Positions 5,618 through 5,839 of a DNA stretch of 5,839 nt are shown here, piece by piece (positions within the stretch are counted from its first letter, which is position 1; each line of letters starts with the position of its first letter). Position numbers and translations under genes: made by a program. The stretch comes from Deltaproteobacteria bacterium (GTDB lineage Bacteria; Desulfobacterota; UBA8473): the NCBI GenBank assembly GCA_030621455.1, contig JAUXHQ010000134.1, positions 1-5,839 on the forward strand, written 5' to 3'. The notes beneath the pieces are model-generated. The model had not been told where the DNA came from and did not search any database. It saw nothing but the letters and a program-made list of their open reading frames with translations.

Positions 5618-5711
5618 TTTCGACCTGTGCAGTTACATAACCTAGTGTTTTGAAGTGGCTTTGATGATACAGTTAAGCAGCCGGCAAGCGGCATACCTGC
5701 AAGGGTCGAAA
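5618..5711. repeat. Imperfect inverted repeat between the two acyl-CoA dehydrogenase genes
   Basis: TTTCGACCTGTGCAG (5618-5632) faces CTGCAAGGGTCGAAA (5697-5711), matching at 13 of 15 positions with a perfect 8-bp end. A 64-base spacer contains a small hairpin, GCCG/CGGC (5680-5692). A further pair ATCAAAG (5610-5616) and CTTTGAT (5659-5665) and a palindrome AGTTTTAAAACT (5711-5722) lie alongside. No T tract follows on the minus strand, so a standard terminator is unlikely. It may be an operator, an mRNA fold or the relic of a small element. Confidence 0.4.
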
Positions 5712-5738
5712 GTTTTAAAACTGAAATGTCTTTCTTCT

Positions 5739-5839
5739 CTATTCCTTTAGCAGGAAACGCGAAATATTCAAACGCTGAATCTCGCCGGTCCCTTCCATGA
5801 ACAGGAGCGAAATTGAATCACGGAACCGTCTCTCTACTG
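5739..5839 (-). CDS. Acyl-CoA dehydrogenase, C-terminal end only (runs off the right edge)
   Basis: Only the last 32 codons are in the window. They read VERRFRDSISLLF, then MEGTGEIQRLNIS, then RFLLKE and a TAG stop at 5741-5739. This is the C-terminal helix of an acyl-CoA dehydrogenase, including the Glu of MEGT that acts as catalytic base in the family. It is a close paralogue of the neighbouring dehydrogenase: 39 of 43 bases match between 5763-5805 and 4381-4423. The two tails differ at the very end (ARFILG versus SRFLLKE), so it is a distinct gene rather than an exact duplication. It is truncated by the window edge, not visibly by mutation. It is too short to assign a substrate. Confidence 0.85.
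   Translation of the reverse strand, partial: VERRFRDSISLLFMEGTGEIQRLNISRFLLKE

Noticed and set aside
5608..5697. A 27-codon ATG-initiated frame on the minus strand in the gap between the acyl-CoA dehydrogenase genes
   Set aside because: No Shine-Dalgarno site, no recognisable motif, and it overlaps the inverted-repeat region.

Overview
The window is one leftward (minus-strand) block of six complete genes plus the tail of a seventh. All encode enzymes acting on acyl-CoA or hydroxy acids. In transcription order they are: a truncated acyl-CoA dehydrogenase (at the right edge), a complete acyl-CoA dehydrogenase, an SCP2/lipid-transfer-type thiolase, a small DUF35 zinc-ribbon/OB-fold protein, a D-2-hydroxyacid dehydrogenase, a MaoC_dehydrat_N-type hot-dog protein and a catalytic MaoC hydratase. 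Nothing convincing is encoded on the plus strand. No regulator, transporter, CoA ligase, RNA gene, CRISPR array or recognisable insertion sequence is present.

The sequence has middling base composition and strong, canonical Shine-Dalgarno sites. This gene content is typical of environmental Proteobacteria or Desulfobacterota that degrade aromatic, steroid-like or fatty compounds through CoA thioesters. That taxonomic guess is inference from family content only.

Layout: 1-546 is non-coding as far as I can see. It holds an AT-rich edge, a nested inverted-repeat element with a dispersed-repeat-like core (about 96-205), and a long hairpin (311-354) that probably ends the operon. The MaoC pair follows (547-978 and 1009-1455). 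A 218-base gap (1456-1673) has a weak terminator-like hairpin with an A/T tract, palindromes and phased GTAAA repeats, so the MaoC pair may have its own promoter. Next come the hydroxyacid dehydrogenase (1674-2699), the DUF35 protein (2757-3161), the thiolase (3166-4329) and an acyl-CoA dehydrogenase (4360-5499). A 239-base gap contains a long imperfect inverted repeat, and the C-terminus of a paralogous acyl-CoA dehydrogenase runs off the right end.

How the genes could work together: the dehydrogenase(s) would introduce a 2,3-double bond, the two MaoC proteins would form one heteromeric enoyl-CoA hydratase, and the thiolase-DUF35 pair would cleave the chain. The part list (two tandem acyl-CoA dehydrogenases, two hot-dog proteins, a DUF35 protein and an SCP2-type thiolase) closely matches the actinobacterial steroid side-chain set ChsE1/ChsE2, ChsH1/ChsH2 and Ltp2, with the ChsH2 fusion split into two genes. 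The thiolase-DUF35 pair also recalls BbsB/BbsA of anaerobic toluene degradation. No conventional 3-hydroxyacyl-CoA dehydrogenase is present. Either that step is encoded elsewhere, the cleavage is retro-aldol, or the embedded D-2-hydroxyacid dehydrogenase has an unexpected role. The substrate cannot be read from the sequence. Two start sites were revised from the longest open frames: ATG at 4329 for the thiolase and GTG at 3161 for the DUF35 protein.
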